From CAVXEH01 sp963805305 (GTDB lineage: Bacteria > Chloroflexota > Limnocylindria > QHBO01), in assembly GCA_963805305.1 (NCBI GenBank), contig CAWDTM010000002.1, forward strand, positions 584,154 through 648,153: DNA of 64,000 nt, in the 5' to 3' direction. How positions within the stretch are numbered: the first letter of the stretch is position 1; each line of letters opens with the position of its first letter. Below are positions 42,858 to 51,854 of this stretch, in pieces. The notes below the pieces were generated by a model that was not told where the DNA came from, ran no database searches, and saw only the letters and a list, made by a program, of their open reading frames with translations. The translations under genes were made by a program, and so were the position numbers.

Positions 42858-43256
42858 TCAGTTGATGATCTCGCCCCGCTCGTTCTCGCGGATCGCCGCC
42901 AGGCGGTCGCGCCAGGCCTGGAGCTCTGCGGGCGTGAGCCGTGTCCAGTCCGTCACCTCGCCAAGGATCCTGAGCGGCTCGCGGCTGCGGTAGGAGCGCG
43001 TCGGGTTGCCGGGGAACTTCTTGTCGGTCACGTTCGGGTCGTCCTCGAAGGGTCCCGTCGGCTCCACGACGTAGACGCGCGGCTCGCCGTCGCCGGGGGC
43101 AAGCTCGGCGGCGAGCCCGGCGCCGTCACGCAGGGCCGTGAAGTAGACGTGGTTCATCACGACATCGGGCCGGTAGTTCGACCGGAAGCCGGCCGTCAGG
43201 AGATCGCCCACCCGCAGGGCGGCCTTCGTCCCATGGAAGAACGGACCCTCGTCCAA
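42858..43256 (-). CDS. arr: Rifampin ADP-ribosyltransferase
   Basis: 132 residues. The Arr signature is unmistakable: PFFHGTKAALRVGDLLTAGF, HVYFTAL, RVYVVEPTGPFEDDPNVTDK, KFPGNPTRSYRSREPLRI. The enzyme ADP-ribosylates the C23 hydroxyl of rifamycins using NAD+, blocking binding to RNA polymerase. No ATG is available at the right place; a TTG at 43256 has GAGGAGG 7 bases upstream and gives the usual length. It is a cytoplasmic, chromosomal-type Arr with no integron sequence nearby. Confidence 0.93.
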   Translation of the reverse strand: MDEGPFFHGTKAALRVGDLLTAGFRSNYRPDVVMNHVYFTALRDGAGLAAELAPGDGEPRVYVVEPTGPFEDDPNVTDKKFPGNPTRSYRSREPLRILGEVTDWTRLTPAELQAWRDRLAAIRENERGEIIN

Positions 43257-43314
43257 TGCATGCCCTCCTCGCGCTGGGTCGACATTCTGCCGGTTCCGCG
43301 TCGGCGGGAGTTCG

Positions 43315-43674
43315 CTACAGCCACCACACCTGGTCGAGCAGTGCGTCATCCGGCCGGTTCTCGTCCAGGAGCGCATCGAGCGCGCGCACCAGGCGGCCAA
43401 TGGCCCGCGTCGTTCGGGGGTAGCGGCGTGGGGAGGTGAAGACGATCCCGTAGTGCCGCCGCCCGCTGACCACCGCGGCGCGGTGCAGCTCGGCGAAGTC
43501 GGCGACGTTCTCGGTGACCAGCGCCCGGCGCTCGGCGGTGGCATGCGCCAGCAGGGCCGCATCGGTCAGTCCATGGAGGTTCGCGTCCGCACGGGCAGCC
43601 ATGACGTCATGACGCCGGCGGCGCAGCTGGGCAGCGACGGTGGGGGAGAAGTGCTCGTCGAGCAGGAGCCTCAT
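43315..43674 (-). CDS. DUF5615 PIN-like toxin
   Basis: 119 residues. It opens with MRLLLDEHFSPTVAAQLRRRRHDV, the DUF5615 metal-binding Asp6 strand, and has ALVTENVADFAELH, the second acidic site. DUF5615 proteins have a PIN-like nuclease fold and pair with DUF433 antitoxins. The start overlaps the DUF433 stop by four bases (43671-43674), so the pair is co-translated. Confidence 0.85.
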   Translation of the reverse strand: MRLLLDEHFSPTVAAQLRRRRHDVMAARADANLHGLTDAALLAHATAERRALVTENVADFAELHRAAVVSGRRHYGIVFTSPRRYPRTTRAIGRLVRALDALLDENRPDDALLDQVWWL

Positions 43675-44090
43675 CCCAGGGCGGCACGCTCCCGGCGGGC
43701 CGCCTCCTCCTCGCGGGCGGCCGCCTCCGCCTGGCGCGCCAGCATGTCGTCAATCTCGGCGGGAAAGTCCGCGTAGTAGCGGACGGCGGCGCGCACCTGC
43801 GCGGGTGGCAGCTCCAGGTATCGGGCCGCAGCGGCCACCGAGCCGCGCGAGGCCTTCACCGAGCCGATGACCTCCCACACGTCGAGCCCGGTGCCAACCA
43901 GCACGGCGCGACGGCCGGCGGGTCCATCCACGAAGCCGATGCCCGGGTGATCGTCCATGCGCAGGCCCTCCTCGAGGTAGCGCTCCGCCAGGGCAGTACG
44001 CGTCTCGCGGATCTGGTGCGCGCGGGCCTCCAGCCGCTCGAGGGTCGGCTCCGGCAGGCGAAAGGTCAGGTGCTGCCGCTGTGCTCCCAT
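43671..44090 (-). CDS. DUF433-containing antitoxin with RHH-like N-terminus
   Basis: 139 residues. The first ~45 residues (HLTFRLPEPTLERLEARAHQIRETRTALAERYLEEGLR) look like a ribbon-helix-helix DNA-binding segment. The DUF433 domain follows: GIGFVDGPAGRRAVLVGTGLDVWEVIGSVKASRGSVAAAARYLELPPAQVRAAVRYYADFPAEID. This arrangement is typical of the antitoxin partner of DUF5615. The C-terminus is an Ala/Glu/Arg helix likely to contact the toxin. Confidence 0.83.
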   Translation of the reverse strand: MGAQRQHLTFRLPEPTLERLEARAHQIRETRTALAERYLEEGLRMDDHPGIGFVDGPAGRRAVLVGTGLDVWEVIGSVKASRGSVAAAARYLELPPAQVRAAVRYYADFPAEIDDMLARQAEAAAREEEAARRERAALG

Positions 44091-44124
44091 GTGGCACAGC
44101 GTACCACAGGGACGATCGGTGACC

Positions 44125-44502
44125 TCAGTAGGCCGGCTGGAGCCCCGCGAGCATGGGGAAGTGGCGGACGTTGGTGGTCAGCAACCTGGCCTCGAGGCGC
44201 TGCACTGCGGCCGCGATGAGATAGTCGACGACATCGATGCCGCTGTGTGCCCTGTGGAACCGGCGGGCCAGCTCCCCGGCGGCATCGGCGAGTGGCGGAT
44301 CGACGTCCAGCCAGGTGAGGCCATCCAGCAGGGCGAGGGTGGTGCCGCGCTCCCGGGAGCGCATGCCACCAATGACCTCCGTCCGGCACACGACCACGCC
44401 CCAAAGCTCGGTATCGGCGGCGGCGTGCTCCAGGGCCTGCAGCGCCGGCTCGTGCCCGCGCAGCAGGTCGATGAGGACCGATGAGTCGACGACGCTGATC
44501 AC
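44125..44502 (-). CDS. vapC: PIN-domain toxin, VapC type
   Basis: 125 residues from the GTG at 44502, overlapping the antitoxin stop by four bases (GTGA). PIN-domain acids are in place: Asp6 (SVVDSSVLIDLL), Glu in CRTEVIGG, and Asp in HSGIDVVDYLIAAA, followed by LLTTNVRHFPML. VapC toxins cleave tRNA or rRNA. Its antitoxin frame is broken (next entry); if the break is real, the toxin would have to be silent or controlled otherwise. Confidence 0.87.
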   Translation of the reverse strand: MISVVDSSVLIDLLRGHEPALQALEHAAADTELWGVVVCRTEVIGGMRSRERGTTLALLDGLTWLDVDPPLADAAGELARRFHRAHSGIDVVDYLIAAAVQRLEARLLTTNVRHFPMLAGLQPAY

Positions 44503-44796
44503 CGTGGGGCTGGACGGGCGCGGCGCTCCCGGGGCCGCGTGCCCTCCGTGAGCTCGTCCAGACCCCGACCCGTCCGCACGGTGTCGATGTACTCCGCGCC
44601 GGACGCGGTGCGGTGCTTCCAGGTACCGAACGCGGCGCGCAAGGTCGCCTGCATCTCGTCGGGCGCGGTCGCCGGCCAGGTAGCGGTCGTCGATCGCCTC
44701 GCGGATGAGGTGCGACCGGGTCCGACCGGTCCGCCTCGCCTCGCGATCCAGCGCCATCGCCTCCGTCTTGGTCAGGTAGATCTGGGTCCGTTCCAC
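44499..44796 (-). pseudogene. vapB: VapB-type RHH antitoxin with a +1 frameshift
   Basis: From a GTG at 44796 (an ATG at 44811 is also possible) the frame gives VERTQIYLTKTEAMALDREARRTGRTRSHLIREAIDDRYLAGDRA, a ribbon-helix-helix antitoxin. Near 44660 one extra base, probably a C in GCCC, throws it out of frame. The correct tail (DEMQATLRAAFGTWKHRT ...) continues in the next frame and stops exactly at the 4-base overlap with vapC. The intact coupling shows that the second frame was coding, so the break is recent or a sequencing error. Confidence 0.72.
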
Positions 44797-44814
44797 GATG
44801 TACGTATACATCGT
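44795..44814. promoter_or_regulatory. Operator palindrome at the vapB start
   Basis: ACGATGTA-CGTA-TACATCGT has perfect 8-bp arms and covers the start codon region of the antitoxin. Binding of VapBC here would block both transcription and initiation. Confidence 0.6.
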
Positions 44815-44844
44815 TCCAAGGCCGTGGTCAATCCGAGCACGGGT

Positions 44845-45036
44845 ACACGCCACCGGGGTTTGGGTCCTTCCCACGAAGGGTGTTGATGCATGGAGCAGCG
44901 TTACGACAATCGAGTAGTCCATGGCGGCGCTTCAGTCGTCGCCTGGCGAGCGGACGCACCCAAATGGCGTTCGAACGGCGCCACGATGGTCGTAACGATG
45001 CGCAGGGCATCAGGGCGTGGCTGGCCGCCACGATCA
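44845..45036. repeat. 192-bp repeat B, containing a 107-bp inverted-ended core
   Basis: Near-identical partner of 38407-38598. The core (44895-45001) starts GCAGCGTTACGACAATCGAG and ends CGATGGTCGTAACGATGC, again inverted repeats. It lies between the VapBC module and a HAD gene. The remaining 130 bp of the gap up to about 45168 show nothing recognisable. Confidence 0.75.
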
Positions 45037-45195
45037 GGGTACCCTTGGCGATGTCGCGCCCACGTCGGCATGCGGCGCCTATCACGAGTGGGCCAAGAGC
45101 CCTGGCTCAAGACGATTCGCAGAGATGGTTGAGACGAGTTCGATCCGCCAGACGTCGCACCGCCCATCGTGTCAGGTATATGGAACCATGCGGCG

Positions 45196-45768
45196 GTGAC
45201 TCAGATCTCGCCCGACTCGTCCAAGCCGCTGCTCCTGATCGACGTCGACGGCGTCCTCAACCCCTTCACCGCCCAGGTGGTGCCCGAAGGCTTCAGCGAG
45301 CACCACCTGAAGGGCACACGAGTGCTGCTCGCACCGCGCCATGGTGACTGGCTCCGCGAACTGTCTGCCGAGTTCGACCTTACCTGGGCGACGACCTGGG
45401 AGGCAGACGCCAACACCTTCATCGGGCCCCTCATCGGGTTGCCGGAGCTGCCGTTCATTCGGTTCAGCCCACCCGACCCGACCTACGAGGGCTACACGCT
45501 CAAGCTGCCCGATGTCATCGCCTTCGTGGGCGATCGCCCGGCCGCGTGGGTGGACGATGACTTGTCGGCCGATGTGCGCTATTGGTCGCACTGGCGACGT
45601 ACCCAGCTCGGGATACCCACCCTCCTCGTGGATGTCTACCCTCGCACCGGCCTTGGAGAGGTCCACGTTGAACGGCTGCGCGAGTTCGCGAGGGATGTGC
45701 GCCATGGACAGCGCGGGGCCGGGGGAGAGCGCTTCAATCCGGACGCTGAGATGGACACTCATGCTTGA
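45196..45768 (+). CDS. HAD-superfamily protein (HAD_SAK-like)
   Basis: About 190 residues from the GTG at 45196; a GTG at 45169 is equally open and neither has a ribosome site. It has the HAD motif I LLLIDVDGVLNPF, then LTWATTWEADANTFIGPLIGLPELPFI and VGDRPAAWVDDDLSADVRYW. This layout is that of small HAD domains of unknown substrate found in actinobacterial and Chloroflexota genomes and in some RNA-repair proteins. Soluble, cytoplasmic. Confidence 0.75.
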   Translation: MTQISPDSSKPLLLIDVDGVLNPFTAQVVPEGFSEHHLKGTRVLLAPRHGDWLRELSAEFDLTWATTWEADANTFIGPLIGLPELPFIRFSPPDPTYEGYTLKLPDVIAFVGDRPAAWVDDDLSADVRYWSHWRRTQLGIPTLLVDVYPRTGLGEVHVERLREFARDVRHGQRGAGGERFNPDAEMDTHA

Positions 45769-45904
45769 GCATCGCGACAACGTGACGGTTGCTGAGCGGC
45801 TGTGGTCGATGACATCGCAGCGACTGGCTCCGCGCACCACGTGCGCGTCCGGCCCCACGGACCATTGCGGGGCAACGAGGGCGGCGCATGGGAGTCCGTG
45901 ACCA

Positions 45905-48900
45905 ATGGGCCATACGGAGACCCTTGTCGCCGGTGCATCATGGGTGGTCAGGGGAAGGGGAGGATCAGCCATCGCCATCGCGCAGGCACCAGGCAGCACC
46001 GTTGAGCGGCTGCCGCTGACCCCTGAGCAGCGCGCCATCGTCGAGTACGGCGATGGGCCGCTGGTCGTCATCGCCGGGGCGGGCACCGGGCAAGACCCGG
46101 GTCATCGTCGAGCGCGTCGCGCCACCTCCTGGCCACGCAGCCCGACCTCCTCCCCGAGAACCTCCTGGTCCTGACCTACAACGTCAAGGCCGCCCGCGAG
46201 CTGCGCGAGCGCATCCAAACAGCAGTGGGTGCCGCCACCGCCGCCCGCCTCACCGTCGCCAACTTCCACAGCTTCTGCCATCGGGTCCTCACCGAATCCG
46301 GCCCGGAGGTGGGCTTGCCGGCACGGCCCGATGTGCTGGACGGCATCGGTCAATTCCTGATGCTGCGGGAGATCTGCCCCAGGCTGACGCCTCATCTATC
46401 ACTCCGGGGAGTGGGCGTATGGCGACCTGGTGCGGTTCATCAACCGCGCCAAGGACGAGCTCGTCACGCCGGACGACTTCGACGCCTTCGTCGCCCGAGA
46501 GCGCGAGGTCTTCGAGGACCGATACGGCAGCTACGCAGATGCCGCCGCGGGCCTCCTCATCCAGGGCAACCTGCGACCAGTCCGGGACGTGCGCAGCGCG
46601 TATGCCCGGCTGCGCCGCAACGAGCGGGCAGAGGAGCTGGGCCAGGAGGTCGAGTACGACCCGGCCGATGTCGAGCACGTCGCCGAGAAGACCGCCCGGC
46701 GAGCCGTTGGCGGGACCGGCAAGCTCGTGCAGCGGAAGCACTTCGCGCCGGAGCAGCTGAACCGGATCGACGAACTGGCAGCCACGTACGTCACCGATGG
46801 CGCCGCCCTGGAGGTCATGCGCTGGAGCGAGATCGCATCGGTCTACCGCGCATACCAGGAGGCGATAGCGGAGCGAGGTGCGCTCGACTTCGGGGAGCAG
46901 ATCGCCGCCGTCACGCAGCTCTTCAAGGCCCGCCCCAACATCCTGCGCAGGTGGCAGCGCCAGTTCCGCTACCTGCTGGTGGACGAATTCCAGGACGCGA
47001 ACATCGCGCAGATCGAGCTGATCGAGCTGCTGGGACGCACGCCGGATCGCCCGGACAACGTCATGGTGGTGGGGGACGACGACCAGTCCATCTACCGATT
47101 CCGCGGCGCCAGCTTTGCCGCCTTCGCGGAGTTCGAGCGGCGCTTCAGCCGGCCGCCCGCACACGCGCCCGACAGCCCGCCGCCCGGCAAGCCGCCCATC
47201 ATGCGCATCGAGGAGAACTTCCGCTCGACCGGGCAGGTGCTGGCCGCCGCCAACCGGCTGATCGTGCGCAACACCACCCGCTACGAACCGGACAAGCGGC
47301 TGCGCACCAGTCGCGAAGACGGCAGCCAGGTGGAGGTGGTGGTCTGCGCCGGGGCGGAGGACGAGGCGGTGGCGATCGTGGACGCCATGCAGGAGCACCA
47401 CGAGGCCGGCACGCCCTGGTCGGAGATGGCGGTCCTGTATCGGAAGCACCGGCACCGCGAGGCCATTGTCGCCCGGCTCCAGGAGGAGGACATCCCGTAC
47501 ACGGTGGTGGGCGGCCTCTCGCTGTTCGCCACGCCGGAGATCCGGGACCTGGAGCAGGGCCTGCGCGCCATCGCGGATCCGCACGACGACGTGGCCCTGA
47601 CCCGGATGATGACCGCCGGCCCCTGGCGCCTGGACGCGCTCGAGATCCTCCACGTCAGCCGCACCGCACGCTTCGACAACGCCCACCTGGTCGACGTGGT
47701 CCAGCAGATCGTGACCGCGGCCGAGGCAACCGCCAACGCAAGCGCCAGACGCCACCACGGAACCCACCCTGCGCGCCAAGCTGCGGCGGCTGCTGGACGT
47801 GATTCGAGGAGCTCCAGCCGCAGACCTTCCGGGAGGGACCCTTCACCATCCTCCAGCGCTACCTGGAGCTCACCGGCCAGGTGCTCGACATGGTCGCCGT
47901 GGGCTCGACGGATGCCCACAGGATCGTGGCCAACATCGCGAGCTTCCTGCGCTTCGCCGCGGACTGGCAGGCCCAGCATCCGGACGGGCACACTGGGCGG
48001 GTTCGTGGACTACCTGGATGCCTACCAGGCCGCCGGCGGCGAGCTGCCGACCAGCGTGGAGCTGACGGAGGACGTGGAGGGCGTCCGGCTCATGACCCTC
48101 TACCAGGCCAAGGGGCTGGAGTTCCGGCACGTCTTCATCCCGCAGCTGCTCGTGGACGAGTGGCCCACCCGCGAGGGCTACGTGAGCTACTTCCCGGAGG
48201 AGCTCCTGCGCGAGCGGATCCAGGGCGAGGAGATCCACACCCAGGAGGAGCGCCGCCTCCTCTACGTGGCGATCACCCGTGCGCAGGACCGCCTCATGCT
48301 CACGACCCACGCCGGGCCGTCCGCGGAGAAGGGTTCGTCGCTGTTCGTTGGTGAGGTGCTCGAGGGCGAGGACAGGGAGGTCGCGCGGGTCGACCGAACC
48401 AGCTCCTGGGCGCTCCCGGAGGAGGCTGAGCCAGACGAGGCCGAATGCTGACGCAGAGGCCGATGGCGCCGCCACCGACCGTTCCGCCACCCTCCTGCGC
48501 CGCGTCATGCCGCTGCCGTCCAAGCGCGAGCGCCGCCTGGAGCTGCGCCTGCGCGCGAACGAGCTCATCGAGCTGCTGGAAGGGACCGATGCTGCCGATG
48601 CCGAGGCGACCGCCGCCCGCGCCGGCCTCGAGGCTCGCCTGGCCGATGTCGGCAGATCCGCGGCCATGGCGGCGGACGCGGCGCGGGCCGCAGGGCTCGA
48701 CCCGCTCACCCTGCGCCACGTCGCCGGCGATGGCGCTGCCGGCGCGAACCTGCTCGAGGTCGCCGCGCTGCCGGAGAAGTTCAGCTACTCGTCCCTGGAC
48801 ACCTACGAGCGCTGCCCGCTGCAGTACGCCTTCCGCTACGTCTACAAGATCCCGCAGCCGGACCGGCCGGCGGCCTGGTTCGCCTTCGGGAGCGCCGCCC

Positions 48901-49532
48901 ACGAGGCGTTCGAGGCCTTCACCCGCGAGCGCCGCGAACGGCTGGCCCGCGGCGAGGAGCCGCCCACCCGCGAGGACCTGGAGCGCCACTTCCGCGAGCT
49001 GTGGGTGCCCGCCGACTTCGGCGACAGGCCAACGGAGGAGGCGTACCAGCGCCGCGTGACGGACCTGCTGGACAACTTCTGGACCGGCGAGGTGAGCAGC
49101 ATTGGCCAGGCGATCGTGGAGGAGCAGGCCTTCGACCTGGTGATCGAGGATCCCGACGGCGGTCCGCCGGTGGTCATCGGCGGCTTCATCGACCGCATCG
49201 ACCGGCTGCCGTCCGGGGCGGTGGAGGTGATCGACTACAAGACCGGCAAGATGAGCAGCCAGAAGGACGTGGCGCAGAGCCTCCAGCTCTCGATCTACGC
49301 CCTCGCCTGCCGCGACGCCCTGGGCCTGGGCACGCCCGAGAGGGTGACCCTCTACTTCACGGAGTCCGCCACCCGGATGAGCACCACCCGGACCGATGAA
49401 GAACTCGACGCTGCCCGGGCGGACATCCTGGCGCGGACGGCGCGGATCCGATCGGGCGACTTCGCGGCGACGCCGTCAGAGAAGACCTGCGGCCGATGCG
49501 ACTTCGCGCGGCTGTGCCCGAGCAGGATCTAG
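45905..49532 (+). pseudogene. UvrD/REP helicase - PD-(D/E)XK nuclease fusion, seven +1 frameshifts
   Basis: Pieced together across frames this is a ~1,200-residue ATP-dependent DNA helicase-nuclease. Helicase motifs are all present: I GAGTGK, Ia LTYNVKAA, II LLVDEFQDAN, III GDDDQSIYRFRGA, IV EENFRSTGQVL, V LMTLYQAKGLEF, VI YVAITRAQDRLML. The C-terminal nuclease has GGFIDRIDRL, VIDYKTGK and an Fe-S Cys set (YERCPLQY and CGRCDFARLC), as in AddB/Cas4-like enzymes. The frame slips by one extra base near 46090, 46120, 46396, 47747, 47805, 47988 and 48441. Every slip has the same sign and no catalytic motif is lost. Role: DNA break repair or defence. Confidence 0.8.
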
Positions 49533-49598
49533 CCATCACAGCGCGAGCATCAGATGGGCGATGCAGACCACACCAATTTGGAGACGACACGGCTGACG

Positions 49599-51851
49599 TT
49601 AGGCAACGAGGAGCGCCGCAATCGAGACTGCTAGGAACTGCTCGTGGAGGCTCGCCGTACGCAAGGCTGAGCTGGCGCCTGCCGTAGAGCGAGCCCGTCC
49701 ACCGACCGTGCAGGCCCGCAGGAACCCTTCCCAGACACCCGTGGCGTGGATTCGTGCCAAAGCGCGGGTGTGCGGGCACCGATGGTGGCCTGCCGTATAT
49801 TCGGCTGTGGTGCGGGCGGCAGACGCTTCGGGCTGCAGACCTTTACCCTCTGCCAGCCAGACCGCAAGATTCTGGATCAGATGTGTCAAGACATCTAGGT
49901 CTGCCAGCTGGTCGCGGGAGAACACCCCCCGTGGCCAGAGGGTCTCGCGTCCAGACACGCCGGCATATGCCGCCGCTACAAGTGATAAGGATGAACGGGC
50001 CGCAGGATCATTGGGGGGATCCCCGCGAACTCCCGGGCGCGCCGGCGTGAGGAGTGCCTCGACGTAATTGTTCTCTGCCTGAGACAGACTGAGAGAACGC
50101 AATGCGACCTCCGCGGCACGCATCCTTGCTGCGAGGCGGTCCGAAGCCACGCGCCGCTCATTCTCCGCTTCGGTCGCCTGCTTGTTTACCTCTTCGGGTG
50201 TTCGCGGGGCAGGTCCCATGTCGTCATCGCCAAGGTAGTCCTTGAGCTTCTGGCTTCTGGTTGGGTGCCGCAGCTTGCGCAGCGCCTTGGCTTCGATCTG
50301 CCGGATCCGCTCGCGTGTCACGTTGAAGTCGCGGCCAACCTCCTCGAGCGTCCGCGACCGGTCATCCTCGAGGCCAAAGCGGAGCTGGAGCACTCGCCGC
50401 TCGCGTGGCGTGAGGCTGTCGAGCACGCCCTTGACCTGTTCCTTGAGAAGCTGGTGGCTGGCGGCATCGGCCGGGGCGACCGACGCGAGGTCCGGGATGA
50501 AGTCGCCCAGATGCCCATCGAACGCAGTGAGGATACCGTCGGCGGCACGGACTGACGCCTGCACAAGCATGCCGGGTTCGATGTCCTCCTCCTCGCGGAT
50601 CGGCGTTTCGAGGCTGACGGGCTCCTGGCTGACCATCATGATCTCGCGGACCTTCTCCGGCGAGATGGTCTGCGGGCCGATCGCTTCGCGCTCGTCAAGT
50701 TCGTCCTCGGTCGGCTCGCGTTGGAGCTGGTCGCGCAGCTCGCGCACGATCGCGTCGCGGGTCATGCGGCGTGCGATCTCCTCCGCGGTCGGCTCGCGAC
50801 CGAGCTGTTGGAGCAGGGTGCGGTGCACGTGGATCAGGCGGTTGATGGTCTCGACCATGTGGACCGGGATGCGGATCGTCCGAGCCTGGTCCGCGATGGC
50901 CCGGGTGATCGCCTGGCGTATCCACGGAGTGGCAAACGTCGAGAACGCATATCCGCGGAATGGGTCGAAGCGCTCCACGGCACGTCGCAGTCCAATCATG
51001 CCCTCCTGAAACAGGTCAGCGAACAACATTCCGCCGCCGTGGCTATAGCGAACAGCGAGGGAGGCAACCAGTTTTTGGTTTTGCATCAGCGCCATCGCGC
51101 TGAGTTGAACATGCTCCACGGACGCGTCATTGGGTGCCATTCGCTCCAGCAGCACGTGCGCGGCGATCGCCGTGAGTAGAGCTGTTCGCTTCCCCCCATC
51201 ATTGGTCGGCGGCGGCCTAATCGGTCGAGCGCTCGTGGCATAGCCGACCGCGTCAGAGACGGACCATCCTTCGACGCCAAGCACCTCGTCTGACAGCGCC
51301 GAGATCTGCGCCTCCAAGTCACCGATCGCCTCACGGCGGGAATCGTATGAGCTGAGCTTTGAAGCTGCGGACAACCGGCGGTGAAGGCGCGTCTGATCTC
51401 CGGCGCTCGGAACGGTGCTTCTCACGATATCGCGGGCTATTGCGGCGCCCGCAGTACTCAAGATCGGCGCGACTTCGGCGTCGATGGTGATCTCGCCGGT
51501 GCGGCGAAACATGCCTGGAGAGGTCTCGTCGACGCCGGATACGCTGCGAATCGCCCGGCCTAGCTGTTCGTCGGAGTACGGAGACGCTGACGAGCCTATG
51601 CGCTCCCGTATGACTGATGCCGGCAACGAGAGGTCACCAAGCAGCATGGTCTGGGCAGCGCGGGCGCCGAGAGAAAGAAGATCACCAGCGTCCATGCCGG
51701 CCGCGTGCCGGTGGCGGAAGATGGCCGCCAAGTAGGCCCTGAGTGTCTGATCGGTGCGCAGCGGGCACTTGGTGACAAAGCCTATCTCACAATCGTTGCA
51801 CGAGAAGTCATCCGGATCGGCAAAGCAAGGGGTCCATCGGGGGTAGCGCAC
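49599..51851 (-). CDS. RpoD-like sigma factor within a restriction-type operon
   Basis: 750 residues from a GTG at 51851. The ribosome site (GAGGGG) lies in the last codons of the upstream helicase gene and the start is 3 bases after its stop, so it is translationally coupled. Region 2 (about 253-330) has DLFQEGMIGLRRAVERFDPF and FSTFATPWIRQAITRAIADQ. Region 3 spans 331-425 (GREPTAEEIARRM). Region 4 (475-540) has LTPRERRVLQLRFGL and VTRERIRQIEAKALRKLR. Unlike housekeeping RpoD, it has an N-terminal Cys cluster (Cys9, 18, 21, 29), ~220 residues of unassigned sequence before region 2 and a ~210-residue C-terminal extension. It would redirect RNA polymerase to its own promoters, perhaps this operon's. 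Confidence 0.85.
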   Translation of the reverse strand: MRYPRWTPCFADPDDFSCNDCEIGFVTKCPLRTDQTLRAYLAAIFRHRHAAGMDAGDLLSLGARAAQTMLLGDLSLPASVIRERIGSSASPYSDEQLGRAIRSVSGVDETSPGMFRRTGEITIDAEVAPILSTAGAAIARDIVRSTVPSAGDQTRLHRRLSAASKLSSYDSRREAIGDLEAQISALSDEVLGVEGWSVSDAVGYATSARPIRPPPTNDGGKRTALLTAIAAHVLLERMAPNDASVEHVQLSAMALMQNQKLVASLAVRYSHGGGMLFADLFQEGMIGLRRAVERFDPFRGYAFSTFATPWIRQAITRAIADQARTIRIPVHMVETINRLIHVHRTLLQQLGREPTAEEIARRMTRDAIVRELRDQLQREPTEDELDEREAIGPQTISPEKVREIMMVSQEPVSLETPIREEEDIEPGMLVQASVRAADGILTAFDGHLGDFIPDLASVAPADAASHQLLKEQVKGVLDSLTPRERRVLQLRFGLEDDRSRTLEEVGRDFNVTRERIRQIEAKALRKLRHPTRSQKLKDYLGDDDMGPAPRTPEEVNKQATEAENERRVASDRLAARMRAAEVALRSLSLSQAENNYVEALLTPARPGVRGDPPNDPAARSSLSLVAAAYAGVSGRETLWPRGVFSRDQLADLDVLTHLIQNLAVWLAEGKGLQPEASAARTTAEYTAGHHRCPHTRALARIHATGVWEGFLRACTVGGRARSTAGASSALRTASLHEQFLAVSIAALLVA

Positions 51852-51854
51852 CGC

